From Reyranella sp. CPCC 100927 (GTDB lineage Bacteria; Pseudomonadota; Alphaproteobacteria; Reyranellales; Reyranellaceae): a stretch of DNA of 64,000 nt. Below, piece by piece: positions 26,405 to 36,745 of the stretch. Within the stretch, counting starts at the first letter, position 1. Each line of letters begins with the position of its first letter. The notes under the pieces are model-generated. The model was given only the letters and a program-made list of their open reading frames with translations. It searched no databases and was not told where the DNA came from. The position numbers and the translations under genes are program-made. The stretch lies in contig NZ_VOHA01000002.1 in the NCBI RefSeq assembly GCF_007859315.1, forward strand, positions 372,001 to 436,000, in the 5' to 3' direction.

Positions 26405-27220
26405 ATGAACGACGAACCCGACATCGAATACGAAGCGGCGCCGATCGTCACCGAACTCAGCGGTAACGAAATGCAGGCCGATGCCGCCACGTTCGCCGGC
26501 GCCTGCGCGCTGCTGCGCCTGTTCACGTCGCGCACCTATCTGGCCGAGTCGCTGTCGCTGTTCGGCCAGCTCTGCGACACCTTCGAACAGTGGCCGCAAG
26601 CCAGACAGCGGCTCGGCAAGCAGACGCTGACCGAATGGAGGGCCGCGCTGCGCGAGCAGCGTGCCGCATTCGAACGCGGCATGGCCATGCTGGACGCGGG
26701 CAACACGGCGGCCGCTTACGCGGCGATCGCGTTGGCGATGGTGGACGCGTTGGAGCCGCGGGATGCACGCGACGAACGCCACTTCTCGCTGCGCTTTGCC
26801 GCAGCGGAAATCGGCCCGTCGCTCACCGACGTTGCCGCGAGGCTTGGCGCCATGGCAGGCCGCATCAGCATCACGCTGGCCGCACAATGGTCGTACCAGA
26901 CGCTCAGCGCTGACGTGCCGCCGCAAGAAAGCGAACCGCCCACGGTTCCTGAAAAGACGCTTGCCGTGGACACAGGCGACCGGGTTCCGAGCACCGGCCT
27001 GTGGGTGCCGACGACGATCCGCTACGGCTGCCCGAATTTTCTCATCGCCGGCCAGAGCGCGGCGTCGATGACGCGCGCCGCCACGCGATACGACTACGCC
27101 GCATCGGATGGCGGCGGATTGGAGCCACCGCGGCAGGCGTGGAGCGATTACGACTACGTCGAAGAGCCTACGGTCTGGCGCCTGGTCTGGGACGACACGC
27201 GTTACCGACGCCTAATGTAA
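26405..27220 (+). CDS. putative immunity protein, Imm71/Imm72-like
   Basis: 271 cytoplasmic residues with no signal peptide. The first 165 are helical. The C-terminal part has a recurring arrangement I associate with Imm71/Imm72 immunity proteins: VPSTGLWVPT, then YGCPNFLIAGQSA, a YDYAA stretch, then TVWRLVWDDTRY close to the end. Those proteins neutralise polymorphic or type VI toxins. No toxin is adjacent; it follows a small membrane protein by 7 bases and precedes a hairpin repeat. Three candidate effector-like proteins lie elsewhere in the window (17464, 41562, 48309). The match is from memory of the motif order, so moderate. Confidence 0.5.
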   Translation: MNDEPDIEYEAAPIVTELSGNEMQADAATFAGACALLRLFTSRTYLAESLSLFGQLCDTFEQWPQARQRLGKQTLTEWRAALREQRAAFERGMAMLDAGNTAAAYAAIALAMVDALEPRDARDERHFSLRFAAAEIGPSLTDVAARLGAMAGRISITLAAQWSYQTLSADVPPQESEPPTVPEKTLAVDTGDRVPSTGLWVPTTIRYGCPNFLIAGQSAASMTRAATRYDYAASDGGGLEPPRQAWSDYDYVEEPTVWRLVWDDTRYRRLM

Positions 27221-27229
27221 GGCGCGACT

Positions 27230-27315
27230 GTCATCCCGAGCGCAGCGAGGGATCTTCTGCAAGTGACGCACGGTGCGTCTGCGTCGAAAGATCCCTCGCT
27301 GCGCTCGGGATGACA
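27230..27315. repeat. dispersed hairpin repeat (GTCATCCCGAGCGCAGCGAGG type)
   Basis: Near-perfect inverted arms of about 28 bases begin TGTCATCCCGAGCGCAGCG and end CGCTGCGCTCGGGATGACA, with a loop of about 30 bases. Flanking GGCGCGA/TCGCGCC extends the symmetry. The element sits between convergent genes and recurs at 39233 and 42694, with a short form at 9028. Confidence 0.85.
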
Positions 27316-27339
27316 ATCGCGCCTCGCCACTCGCCAAGC

Positions 27340-27885
27340 CTACTTCTGCGGCGGCGGGAAGCGTTTGATCGCCTGCAGAAGCCAGCGGCCTTTGTCGGTG
27401 ATCCAGACGTCGGTCAGCCGGAATCCGTGCCAGACCAGGTCCCGCTGCTGCAAGCCGTAGACGAACCAACTGGCGACGCCGGGGGCCGCGTCCAGCGGCA
27501 GGCTCGCCTCGAGCGCACGCGATGCCCGGGCGAACGCCTCGGGATCGTCGACCGATTGCGTCCGGTCCAGCGCCGCCTGCAGCACATCGTGAAGTATCTG
27601 CAGGGCATCGTCGGACGCACACGTGCAGTAGCCCAGCTCCTGCTTCAAGGCGTCCAGCAGTTGCTCGTGGTCGCCGATCGCCTGCCGTTTCTGCGGCAGC
27701 GGGCCATCCACGGACAGGACGATCCGCTCGGCCTCCGCCGGCGCGCAACCGTATACCGCGCACAAGATGCCGATCGACTGGGCCCGGTCCATGTCATTCA
27801 TGCGGATTGCCGTATAGACCTCTTGCGGCGAGGCACCCCGATCCTTCAGGGCCCGGAAACGAGCGACGGGGTCATCATTGGACAT
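27340..27885 (-). CDS. hypothetical protein, downstream of mtgA
   Basis: 181 residues with no signal peptide or membrane helix, predicted mostly helical. Visible features are DRAQSIGILCAVYGCAPAEAERIV, suited to a UBA- or HTH-like helix set, and a C-terminal GFRLTDVWITDKGRWLLQAI that resembles a winged-helix end. It starts 12 bases after mtgA and is probably in its transcript. No family recognised. It may be cytoplasmic and regulatory, but the evidence is thin. Confidence 0.65.
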   Translation of the reverse strand: MSNDDPVARFRALKDRGASPQEVYTAIRMNDMDRAQSIGILCAVYGCAPAEAERIVLSVDGPLPQKRQAIGDHEQLLDALKQELGYCTCASDDALQILHDVLQAALDRTQSVDDPEAFARASRALEASLPLDAAPGVASWFVYGLQQRDLVWHGFRLTDVWITDKGRWLLQAIKRFPPPQK

Positions 27886-27897
27886 GGACGTACGGTC

Positions 27898-28635
27898 TCA
27901 GCGGGTCACGCAGGTCGCGAGCGGCCTGATATCGCGCATCCGTCGCAGCAGCACGGGCACGCGCTCCGCCGCATAGCCGCGAGTCGGCGACCAGTCGCGC
28001 GGGTCGGGCAGAATGGCCGCGAGACCGGCCGCCTGGCGCGCCGACAGCGCGGCCGCACCCTTGCCATAGTAGCGCCGCGCCGCAGCCTCGACGCCGAAGA
28101 TGCCGCGGCCGGTCTCCACGACGTTGAGATAGAGCTCGATGATGCGTTCCTTGCCGAGGAACAGCTCGACCACCGGCGTCCACAGCGCCTCCAGCATCTT
28201 GCGCGGCCAGCCGCCGCCGGGCCACAGGAACAGGTTGCGGGTGAGTTGCATCGAGATCGTGCTGGCGCCGCGCAGACGCTCCCCGTTGCGCGCCTCGTCG
28301 ATGGCATCGCCGATCGCCGCCCAGTCGAAACCGTAATGCTGGCAGAAGCGGTTGTCCTCGGCCGCCAGCACGGCCAGCGGCATCGCCGCCGGCAAGGCGT
28401 CGAGCGCGACCCACGTGCGCGTCATGCCGTCGCCCTCGAGCGCGCGGATCACCATCAGCGGCGTCGCCGGCGGCGGCACGAACCGGTAGAGCGGTGTCAC
28501 CGCGACCGGCAGCAGCAACAGCACGACGAGGGCGAGCGCGACACCACGCAGCAGTCGCGGCAGGCGGATCCGCATCCGTGCGGACGACGGTCGGACGGCA
28601 GGATCGGTTTGCGTGGTTCCGGGCTGCTGGGACAT
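27898..28635 (-). CDS. mtgA: Monofunctional peptidoglycan glycosyltransferase MtgA
   Basis: 245 residues. A cytoplasmic N-terminus and one membrane helix (GVALALVVLLLLPVAVTPLY, about 30-50) lead to a family 51 glycosyltransferase. Its motifs are AAEDNRFCQHYGFD (catalytic Glu), then GASTISMQLTRNLFLWPGGG, then KERIIELYLNVVETGRGIFG (second Glu), then RRYYGKGAAALSARQAAGLA. The enzyme polymerises lipid II into glycan strands at the inner membrane and lacks a transpeptidase domain, matching MtgA length. It diverges from the CBS-domain gene and leads a two-gene unit with the 27340 gene. Confidence 0.95.
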   Translation of the reverse strand: MSQQPGTTQTDPAVRPSSARMRIRLPRLLRGVALALVVLLLLPVAVTPLYRFVPPPATPLMVIRALEGDGMTRTWVALDALPAAMPLAVLAAEDNRFCQHYGFDWAAIGDAIDEARNGERLRGASTISMQLTRNLFLWPGGGWPRKMLEALWTPVVELFLGKERIIELYLNVVETGRGIFGVEAAARRYYGKGAAALSARQAAGLAAILPDPRDWSPTRGYAAERVPVLLRRMRDIRPLATCVTR

Positions 28636-28808
28636 CAGCGCGTTCCGGGTGCTTCGTGTTCCGGCATGGTCGCCCGGCCGTCCATTGATATCGCAAGGAA
28701 GCGTGCGCTCACGGGACCACTCATCGAGATCTACAGTCGCAGTGTACGATCAGTCGCCCCGCTTGTCTTCAGCCTGTGCAGAGCGCCGGTTTGCGGACTT
28801 CCGCCCCC

Positions 28809-28833
28809 GGAACAACGTCCGGATCCTCGCGTT
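28809..28833 (+). promoter_or_regulatory. EcfG-type promoter, GGAAC-N16-CGTT
   Basis: GGAAC at 28809 and CGTT at 28830 with exactly 16 bases between match the alphaproteobacterial general stress sigma factor (EcfG) consensus. It lies 54 bases before the CBS-domain protein start. Confidence 0.65.
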
Positions 28834-28886
28834 GATTGCAAATGCGGGCCGGGCGGCCCTTGCACAACCCGGGTCTGGAGGATGTC

Positions 28887-29321
28887 ATGAAAGTGCGCGA
28901 CGCCATGACACCCGCCGTGCAGATCATGAACCCCGACGATACGATCGCGGATGCGGCGCGCCTGATGGTCACACTCGATGTCGGCGCCTTGCCGGTAGGT
29001 GAACATGACCGCCTGGTCGGCATGATCACGGATCGCGATATCACCGCGCGCGCCGTCGCGAAGGGCAAATCGCCGGACACCCAGGTCCGCGACGTGATGA
29101 GCGCAGAGGTTCTCTACTGCTTCGACGACGAGGACGTCGAACACGTGGTCGACAACATGGGAGATGTCCAGGTACGGCGCCTGCCCGTGATGAACCGCAG
29201 CAAGCGCCTGGTCGGGATCATTTCCCTGAGCGACATCGCCATCAAGCACGTTGCCGAGGTCGTCGGCCAAAGCGTGGCCAGCATTTCGGAGCCGGGTGGT
29301 CGACATCGGCAGTCGGCATAG
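28887..29321 (+). CDS. CBS-domain-pair protein
   Basis: 144 residues from the ATG at 28887 with GGAGG five bases ahead; the upstream in-frame ATG lies too far back. It contains two CBS motifs: VRDAMTPAVQIMNPDDTIAD to GMITDRDITARAVAKG, and VRDVMSAEVLYCFDDEDVEH to GIISLSDIAIKH. Tandem CBS pairs bind adenosyl nucleotides and often serve in stress responses. A perfect EcfG-type promoter sits just upstream. The small membrane protein 20 bases downstream may be co-transcribed. The target protein is unknown. Confidence 0.92.
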   Translation: MKVRDAMTPAVQIMNPDDTIADAARLMVTLDVGALPVGEHDRLVGMITDRDITARAVAKGKSPDTQVRDVMSAEVLYCFDDEDVEHVVDNMGDVQVRRLPVMNRSKRLVGIISLSDIAIKHVAEVVGQSVASISEPGGRHRQSA

Positions 29322-29341
29322 CCGTTTTACAGGAGGGGCGC

Positions 29342-29551
29342 ATGGCTTCGACAAGGTCCGGACGGGCCCTGCGATTCGTTGTCGGCTTGATCGCGGCTGT
29401 GGCGCTGGCCGGCGTTTTCCTGTTCGTTGGCGGCAAAAGAGTGGAAATCCCCAGCACCGCCGAGCGCCCCCGCGGCAGCAGCGTGCCCGCGACCCCTGCC
29501 CCGCACGCCCCCATCGTCCCGAACCCGGCGACGATGGACAATCCAAAGTGA
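29342..29551 (+). CDS. small single-helix membrane protein
   Basis: 69 residues with AGGAGG ahead of the ATG. A single N-terminal helix (FVVGLIAAVALAGVFLFVGG) is followed by a Pro/Ala-rich tail of about 38 residues that would lie in the periplasm. No family recognised. It lies 20 bases after the CBS gene and shares its stress-type promoter if read through. Confidence 0.65.
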   Translation: MASTRSGRALRFVVGLIAAVALAGVFLFVGGKRVEIPSTAERPRGSSVPATPAPHAPIVPNPATMDNPK

Positions 29552-29578
29552 CTTGAAAAGTTGAACTTCCCGCAGCGC

Positions 29579-29603
29579 GGAACCGCTGCCGCGTGCGTCC
29601 GTT
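29579..29603 (+). promoter_or_regulatory. EcfG-type promoter, GGAAC-N16-CGTT
   Basis: GGAAC at 29579 and CGTT at 29600, spacer 16, 47 bases before the 29650 start. This is the second perfect match within 800 bases. Confidence 0.65.
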
Positions 29604-29649
29604 GGCTTGCCGGTGCGCCTGTGGCGCGCCGGCTCCAAGGAGGATGCAG

Positions 29650-29955
29650 ATGCGACAGGCACTCATGTGCGCGCTGGCGATAGCAGGGACAACCATGCTG
29701 GCCATCAGCGCGCTGGCGCAAGATCAAACCGATCAGATGTGTCGGCAACAAGCTCAACGCCTGGCGTTGGGCGGCGAGAATCTGGTCGACTTCATGGCGT
29801 ATTGCAACGGCCGCCAGGTTGCCGAGAGACCGATGTCCGCCGATCGATGGCTGGCGTGCCAGGACAAGACGCGCGGCAGCAGCGGACGCGGTCCGGATTC
29901 TTCCCATACGCCGCAGCAGAAGAACGCCATGAAGGACTGCCTCGACGGCCGATAA
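29650..29955 (+). CDS. small exported protein, stress-regulated
   Basis: 101 residues. The ATG at 29650 is chosen because AAGGAGG lies six bases upstream; the ATG at 29644 overlaps it. A signal peptide (LMCALAIAGTTMLAISALAQ) precedes a mature part with four Cys (MCRQQ, YCNGR, ACQDK, DCLDG), probably two disulfides. The SADRWLACQDK stretch recalls the end of the small exported protein at 16012. Downstream is katE with its own similar promoter. Function unknown; a role in the periplasm under stress is inferred from the promoter. Confidence 0.72.
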   Translation: MRQALMCALAIAGTTMLAISALAQDQTDQMCRQQAQRLALGGENLVDFMAYCNGRQVAERPMSADRWLACQDKTRGSSGRGPDSSHTPQQKNAMKDCLDGR

Positions 29956-29989
29956 CGCGAGGCTGGCGCAGCCGACATCCATTCCTGTG

Positions 29990-30014
29990 GGAACCCGGGT
30001 GCAGTTGGGACGTC
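29990..30014 (+). promoter_or_regulatory. EcfG-like promoter of katE, GGAAC-N16-CGTC
   Basis: GGAAC at 29990 with CGTC after 16 bases: one mismatch from the consensus, 29 bases before the katE start. It fits the common EcfG control of katE. Confidence 0.5.
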
Positions 30015-30042
30015 GTCTCGCTGCAGACTTCTCACAGGATGG

Positions 30043-32205
<2,163 letters not shown>

Positions 32206-32211
32206 ACCCGG

Positions 32212-32226
32212 CCGCCGTCGCGGCGG
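32212..32226. terminator. hairpin between convergent katE and the 32239 gene
   Basis: CCGCCG-TCG-CGGCGG followed by GGCTTTG, seven bases after the katE stop. It is short but GC-only, and could serve both strands. Confidence 0.4.
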
Positions 32227-32238
32227 GCTTTGACGGCA

Positions 32239-32643
32239 TCAGTAGATGAACTTCGACAGGATCGGGTGCCGGGCGGTAAACCGGAGCCGGGCCGCCAGTT
32301 CCTTGGCGGTCATTCTGCCGGCATAGTGGCAGTCGCACAGCAGCCGATGCGCCTCGGGCGCGGTCAGCTCGAAAAAACGGGTGCCGTGGCCGAACGTGTC
32401 GTTCGCAAGACCCTGCGTCCGCAGGACCGAGTCGCTGAACGCCAGCGCCAGCGGCGAGTCCTCGCCGCGCAGCCCTGTCCGCCGCTCGGGGGGCAGGTAC
32501 TCGATTCCCCGCAGCGGCTGGACGCGTCCCTTGTGGGCTTCCAGCAGCGCGGCCCAGCGCTCCAGCTTCTCGCGCCGGGACATGGCCGCCACCGGGGCCG
32601 CCGTCGCCATTGCCTGGATCTGATCACGGGTCTTGGATTGCAT
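32239..32643 (-). CDS. hypothetical protein with EcfG-type promoter
   Basis: 134 residues, with GGAGG ten bases before the ATG at 32643. No signal peptide or membrane helix. The basic N-terminal half includes REKLERWAALLEAH and LRGIEYLPPERR; the second half has FGHGTRFFELTAPEAHRLLCDCHYAGRMTAKELA. No family recognised. A perfect EcfG-type site lies 76-100 bases upstream on the same strand, so it probably belongs to the same stress regulon as katE, with which it converges. Function unknown. Confidence 0.72.
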   Translation of the reverse strand: MQSKTRDQIQAMATAAPVAAMSRREKLERWAALLEAHKGRVQPLRGIEYLPPERRTGLRGEDSPLALAFSDSVLRTQGLANDTFGHGTRFFELTAPEAHRLLCDCHYAGRMTAKELAARLRFTARHPILSKFIY

Positions 32644-32718
32644 CGCAGCCTCCGTCTGAAACCTGACGTGACGGACTTGCTTTTTCGACTGCTCCCTCCA
32701 GACGCCACTCGCCGCTGC

Positions 32719-32743
32719 AACGCCAGGGATACGCCAAAGTTCC
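32719..32743 (-). promoter_or_regulatory. EcfG-type promoter on the minus strand
   Basis: Read on the minus strand: GGAAC (32743-32739), 16 bases, CGTT (32722-32719). It precedes the 32643 start and sits in the short gap after the kinase gene. Confidence 0.62.
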
Positions 32744-32754
32744 GGCCGCAGGTC

Positions 32755-35700
32755 TTACGGCGACGCGGCCTTGTGCGGAAGGGTGAGCCGCACGGCAAGG
32801 CCGGCGGTGCCGTATTCAAAATTCGCCTGACCGTGGAAGCCGGTGGTCAGCTGGCGCTCGATCAGCTCCATGCCGAAGCCGCGGCGGGTGGGTGCCGTGA
32901 CCGGGGCGCCGACGGACTCCAACCAGGCGATCGCCAGTCGCTCGCCATCGAGCCCCCAGGTCACATTCAGGTGGCCCTTGGACGTCGACAGCGCGCCGTA
33001 TTTGGCGGCGTTGGTGACCAGCTCATGGAAGATCAGGCCAAGGCCCAGCGCACGCGATGAATCGAAGGCGACGTCGGGGCCGTTCAGCACGACGTTGCGG
33101 CCGCTCTCCTGGCGATAAGCTCGCAACTCGTTGTCGATGATCTCGCGCAACGACACGTCGCCCCACCGCTTGTTGGAGACGAGGCTATATGACTTGGCGA
33201 GCGAATTGATCCGCCCCATGAACGATTCGGTAAAGCGTTCCGGCGACGGACTGCGCGCCAGCGTCTGCGAGGCGATCGTTCCCACGACGGTCAGCATGTT
33301 GCGCACGCGGTGGTTCAGCTCTTCCACCAACACCCGCTGATGCGCCTCGGCGTCGACCAGGCCCGTCACGTCGACGAATGACACCAGCACACCTTCGACG
33401 ACGTTGTTCGTGGCCCGATACGGCAAAATGCGCATCAAGTAGTGAGTCGCGCCGTCGGTGTGCCGGACATTGCGCTCGACGGTCTGTTCGGTCTCCAGCA
33501 CGGTCTGGATGTCGCGCCGCAGGTCGCCGGCCTCGGCCAGGTGGCTGACGATATCGGTCAGCGGCCGGCCGCGATCGTTGGAGATCAGGTTGAAGATGCG
33601 GGGGACCGCCGGCGTGAAGCTGCGGATGATCAGCTTGCGGTCGAGAAAGATCGTCGCCACCGGCGTGGAGTCGAACACGTTGCGCAGGTCGTTGTGCGCC
33701 CGGTCGAGCTCTTCCACCTTGACGTTGAGCTCGGAATTGACGGTCTGCAGCTCCTCGTTGACCGACTGCAGTTCTTCCTTCGAGGTTTCCAGCTCCTCGT
33801 TGGTCGATTGCAGCTCCTCGTTCATGGACTGAAGTTCTTCGTTGGACGACTTCAGTTCCTCGACCGCCGTCTCGTATTCCTCGATGGTCGATTGCAGCCG
33901 TTCGCGTGTGTCGCGCAATTCGTGTTCGAGACGCTCCATCGACTTGTCGCTGCCGGCCGCATTGGAGTCCAGCTCGGCGTCCGACAGCGATCGCGGCGCG
34001 CCGATATCGGCGAAGACCACCATGAACAGGGGATCGCTCTCGGTGCCGCCCACCGGGTCGACCATGATGTCGACGAACTGGACGCGATCGCCGACTTCCA
34101 CCGGAACGCTGTGCCGCGCCGCCGGGCGTCGGCCTTCCATCGCCTCGCGCAGCGCCGCCCGCAGGTCCAGGCGCAGCCCGCGGCGCGCCATCGCCAGAAG
34201 CTGCCGGTTGGGCAGGCCGGCGGCGGGCTCCAGGTACTTACCTGTGCGCGCCGAGTAATGCAGGATATCGCCCTCCCGGTTGACCACGACGTGAGCCGGC
34301 GCGAACTGCTCCATGACGCGCGCTTCGGTGGTGCGGCGCAGGTTGGCGGCAATGGCGCCACTGTCGTGCAGCGGCTCGCCGGCATGAGCGGCGGTCCGGC
34401 CGGTGCGCTGGAAGAACGGGAACTGCAGCGGTGGGATGACCTGGTCGCGGCGCCGGAAGATGCGGTTCTTCTTGTCCATCGGCGAGAAGAGGTCGGCATG
34501 CTGGCTGACGGTTTCCGACGTGCCGAGGAAAAGGTAGCCGCGCGGCTTCAAGGCGAAATGAAACACCGGCAGCACGTGGGTCTGCACGTTGACGCCGAAG
34601 TAGATCAGCAGGTTGCGGCACGAGATCAGGTCGATGCGCGAGAACGGCGGGTCGCGGATCACGCTGTGCGCCGAGAAGATGCAGAGGTCGCGGATGTCCT
34701 TGTTGACTGCGTAGCTGACATCATCGCCGGTGAAAAAGTGCTTCAGGCGCTGCGGCGAGACGTTGTCGAGCAGCGGTGCCGGATAGCGGCCGACGCGGGC
34801 CACCACCAGCGCCGCCTCGTCGATGTCGGTGGCGAAGATCTGGATCTTGGGCGGCGCCCGCAGGGTCTGCATATGCTCGCGCACCAGGATGGCGATCGAA
34901 TAGACCTCCTCGCCCGTGGCGCAACCGGGGACCCAGATTCGCACCGTATCGCTGACGCCCTTGCCTTCAAACAGCTGGGGAATGATGGTCTGGCCCAGGG
35001 ACTCGAAGGCATCCGGGTCGCGGAAGAAATTCGTCACGCCGATCAGCAGATCCTTGAAGAGCGAAGACACCTCGTCGGGGTCCTCACGCAGCCGCGCGAC
35101 GTAGGCGTCGGCCTGATTGATCTGCATCACCTGCATGCGCCGCCGCACGCGGCGCATGAACGTCTTATCCTTGTAGCCGCGGAAATCGTGTCCCACCTGG
35201 TTGAGCAGGATCTGGCAGATCGCATCGCGGCTGGCGGCGACATCGGCGGCCGCCTCGGCTTGGGCACCTGCCGCTTCATCCAACGGCGCCTGATCCCCGA
35301 TGATGCCCAGCAGTCGCTCCGCGACATGCTCGATCGGCAGCACCAGATCGACGACACCGGCGGCGATCGCGGTGTCGGGCATGCTGGCCTGGATCGGCGC
35401 GCTGCCGTCGGCACCTTGCGCCACCGTCAGGCCACCGCGTTCCTTGATGGCCTTCAGCCCGAGCGTGCCGTCGCTGCCGCCGCCCGACAGCAGGATGCCG
35501 ATGGCCGATTCACCGCGCTCCTCCGACAGCGAGCTGAGAAAGACGTCAATCGGCTTGCGCTGGATTTCCGAAGCCCGGGCATGCAAATGCATGCGCCCGC
35601 CGGCCACCATGAGGATGTGGTCGGCGGGACAGACATAGACGTGATCGGCCTCGACCGAGGCGCCGTCGGTGGCTGAGAGCACCGGCATCGGCGTGTAACG

Positions 35701-35925
35701 AGCGAGGATCTCGGGCAGTGCGCTGGGTACGCCGCGGGCCAGGTGGGTCACCAGAATGAAGGCCATGCCGGTATCCGCCGGCATGGGATGAAACAATCCC
35801 TCCAATGCCTCGATGCCACCTGCCGAGGCGCCAATCCCGACAATGAACGATGGTGCCCGCGATGCCAAAGCCGTACTCCCGAGCCAGTGAACCGATTGTA
35901 CATAGTCGGCAGCCACGACGTCCAA
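32755..35925 (-). CDS. CheB-CheR-PAS-HWE histidine kinase fusion
   Basis: 1056 residues if started at TTG 35925 (GGAG nine bases upstream); GTG 35916 is an alternative, and the longer in-frame region upstream overlaps the receiver gene and is not coding. Order: CheB-type methylesterase (IVGIGASAGGIEAL; GILLSGGGSDGTLGLKAI), CheR methyltransferase (GHDFRGYKDKTFMRRVRRRM; WVPGCATGEEVYSIAILV), a coiled coil of ELQS(M/T/V)NEELQ repeats, a PAS domain, then an HWE/HisKA_2 kinase (LVEELNHRVRNMLTVVG with the phospho-His; FHELVTNAAKYGAL as N box). Such proteins sense unknown inputs without membrane anchors. The upstream single-domain receiver, 17 bases away, is the likely partner. Confidence 0.9.
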   Translation of the reverse strand: MDVVAADYVQSVHWLGSTALASRAPSFIVGIGASAGGIEALEGLFHPMPADTGMAFILVTHLARGVPSALPEILARYTPMPVLSATDGASVEADHVYVCPADHILMVAGGRMHLHARASEIQRKPIDVFLSSLSEERGESAIGILLSGGGSDGTLGLKAIKERGGLTVAQGADGSAPIQASMPDTAIAAGVVDLVLPIEHVAERLLGIIGDQAPLDEAAGAQAEAAADVAASRDAICQILLNQVGHDFRGYKDKTFMRRVRRRMQVMQINQADAYVARLREDPDEVSSLFKDLLIGVTNFFRDPDAFESLGQTIIPQLFEGKGVSDTVRIWVPGCATGEEVYSIAILVREHMQTLRAPPKIQIFATDIDEAALVVARVGRYPAPLLDNVSPQRLKHFFTGDDVSYAVNKDIRDLCIFSAHSVIRDPPFSRIDLISCRNLLIYFGVNVQTHVLPVFHFALKPRGYLFLGTSETVSQHADLFSPMDKKNRIFRRRDQVIPPLQFPFFQRTGRTAAHAGEPLHDSGAIAANLRRTTEARVMEQFAPAHVVVNREGDILHYSARTGKYLEPAAGLPNRQLLAMARRGLRLDLRAALREAMEGRRPAARHSVPVEVGDRVQFVDIMVDPVGGTESDPLFMVVFADIGAPRSLSDAELDSNAAGSDKSMERLEHELRDTRERLQSTIEEYETAVEELKSSNEELQSMNEELQSTNEELETSKEELQSVNEELQTVNSELNVKVEELDRAHNDLRNVFDSTPVATIFLDRKLIIRSFTPAVPRIFNLISNDRGRPLTDIVSHLAEAGDLRRDIQTVLETEQTVERNVRHTDGATHYLMRILPYRATNNVVEGVLVSFVDVTGLVDAEAHQRVLVEELNHRVRNMLTVVGTIASQTLARSPSPERFTESFMGRINSLAKSYSLVSNKRWGDVSLREIIDNELRAYRQESGRNVVLNGPDVAFDSSRALGLGLIFHELVTNAAKYGALSTSKGHLNVTWGLDGERLAIAWLESVGAPVTAPTRRGFGMELIERQLTTGFHGQANFEYGTAGLAVRLTLPHKAASP

Positions 35926-35942
35926 GCAAACGCATGCTCCGC

Positions 35943-36323
35943 TTAATAAAGCGGGCGGACTGAGCGCTTGATCAACTGCTGCACCAGCGGCACCACCTCG
36001 TCGCGCCCGAACGGCTTGCCGATGAAAGGACGCTGTTGATGGCGTTCCGGCACAATGGCCCGGCTGTGGCCGCTGACGATCACGAAGGCGATGTCGTGAT
36101 CCTCCAGGGCATCGGCTACCGGAAAGGATTTCTGGCCCTGCAGGTTGAGGTCCAGGATCACAACGTCGGGTCTCCATTCCGCGACCTTCCCAAGCGCATC
36201 CTCGACCGTGGCCGCGAACGCGAACTGCTCGCAGCCCTCTTCCCGCAGCATGCCCTCAAGCGCCATCGACAAGAGAATCTCGTCCTCCACGATCAAAATC
36301 CGGCATCGGCTAAGCCCGGTCAT
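35943..36323 (-). CDS. single-domain response regulator
   Basis: 126 residues from the ATG at 36323 (AGGAAC upstream). A lone receiver: CRILIVEDEILLSMALEGML has the acidic pair, VVILDLNLQG the phospho-Asp, FVIVSGHSRA the switch Thr/Ser position and FIGKPFGRDEVV the Lys. No output domain. HWE kinases often pair with such stand-alone receivers acting as phosphate sinks or relays. It is the first gene of the unit with the kinase downstream and carries an EcfG-like element upstream. Confidence 0.9.
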   Translation of the reverse strand: MTGLSRCRILIVEDEILLSMALEGMLREEGCEQFAFAATVEDALGKVAEWRPDVVILDLNLQGQKSFPVADALEDHDIAFVIVSGHSRAIVPERHQQRPFIGKPFGRDEVVPLVQQLIKRSVRPLY

Positions 36324-36745
36324 CGGGCGTTCCTGATGCCGTGACGTTGACGCCCGTGGCGGCGCATTGGTTCCGCGCCGGCGGCGCGCGCTGAACCGGG
36401 CCATGTGGTGCGGGGACGCCACGCCTCTGGGGGCCCAGACGCGAAATGTCGCCCCAGGGGACGCTTGTCATCGGTCGAACCCCTCTGCACCGAGAAGGTG
36501 AGGCGACGGCGGGTTGCCAGCCGCCGTACATAGCATGGCTGCGCTCGGATTCAGCCTTGATTGGAAACGTCACCCCTGCAGAATGGTTCCGGGGATGATC
36601 ATGGGGTCGGATCGGCGGTGCGGTGCTGGGCCGCCGGCCGGAACACGCCCCGGTGCATGGCGTAATTTTCCATGAGCCTGCCCCGCGGGGCACCGACTCT
36701 TTGGCACCAAGGCAACCGGACAACGCTGTTTGACGGTCGTCGATC
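36324..36745. other. 422-base intergenic region with stress-promoter-like elements
   Basis: No gene supported. On the minus strand GGAAC (36374-36370)-N17-CGTC (36352-36349) could drive the receiver-kinase unit. On the plus strand GGAAC (36640-36644)-N16-CGTA lies about 85 bases before the 36746 gene. Both are one base off the consensus. Confidence 0.4.

Noticed and set aside
27001-28890. 629-codon plus-strand frame across the mtgA region
   Set aside because: MtgA and its downstream gene on the minus strand have clear coding evidence; this frame even crosses a hairpin repeat.
33442-35676. 744-codon open frame antisense to the CheB-CheR kinase
   Set aside because: The minus strand carries a full multi-domain protein with many family motifs; the antisense frame has none and is only stop-poor because of GC bias.
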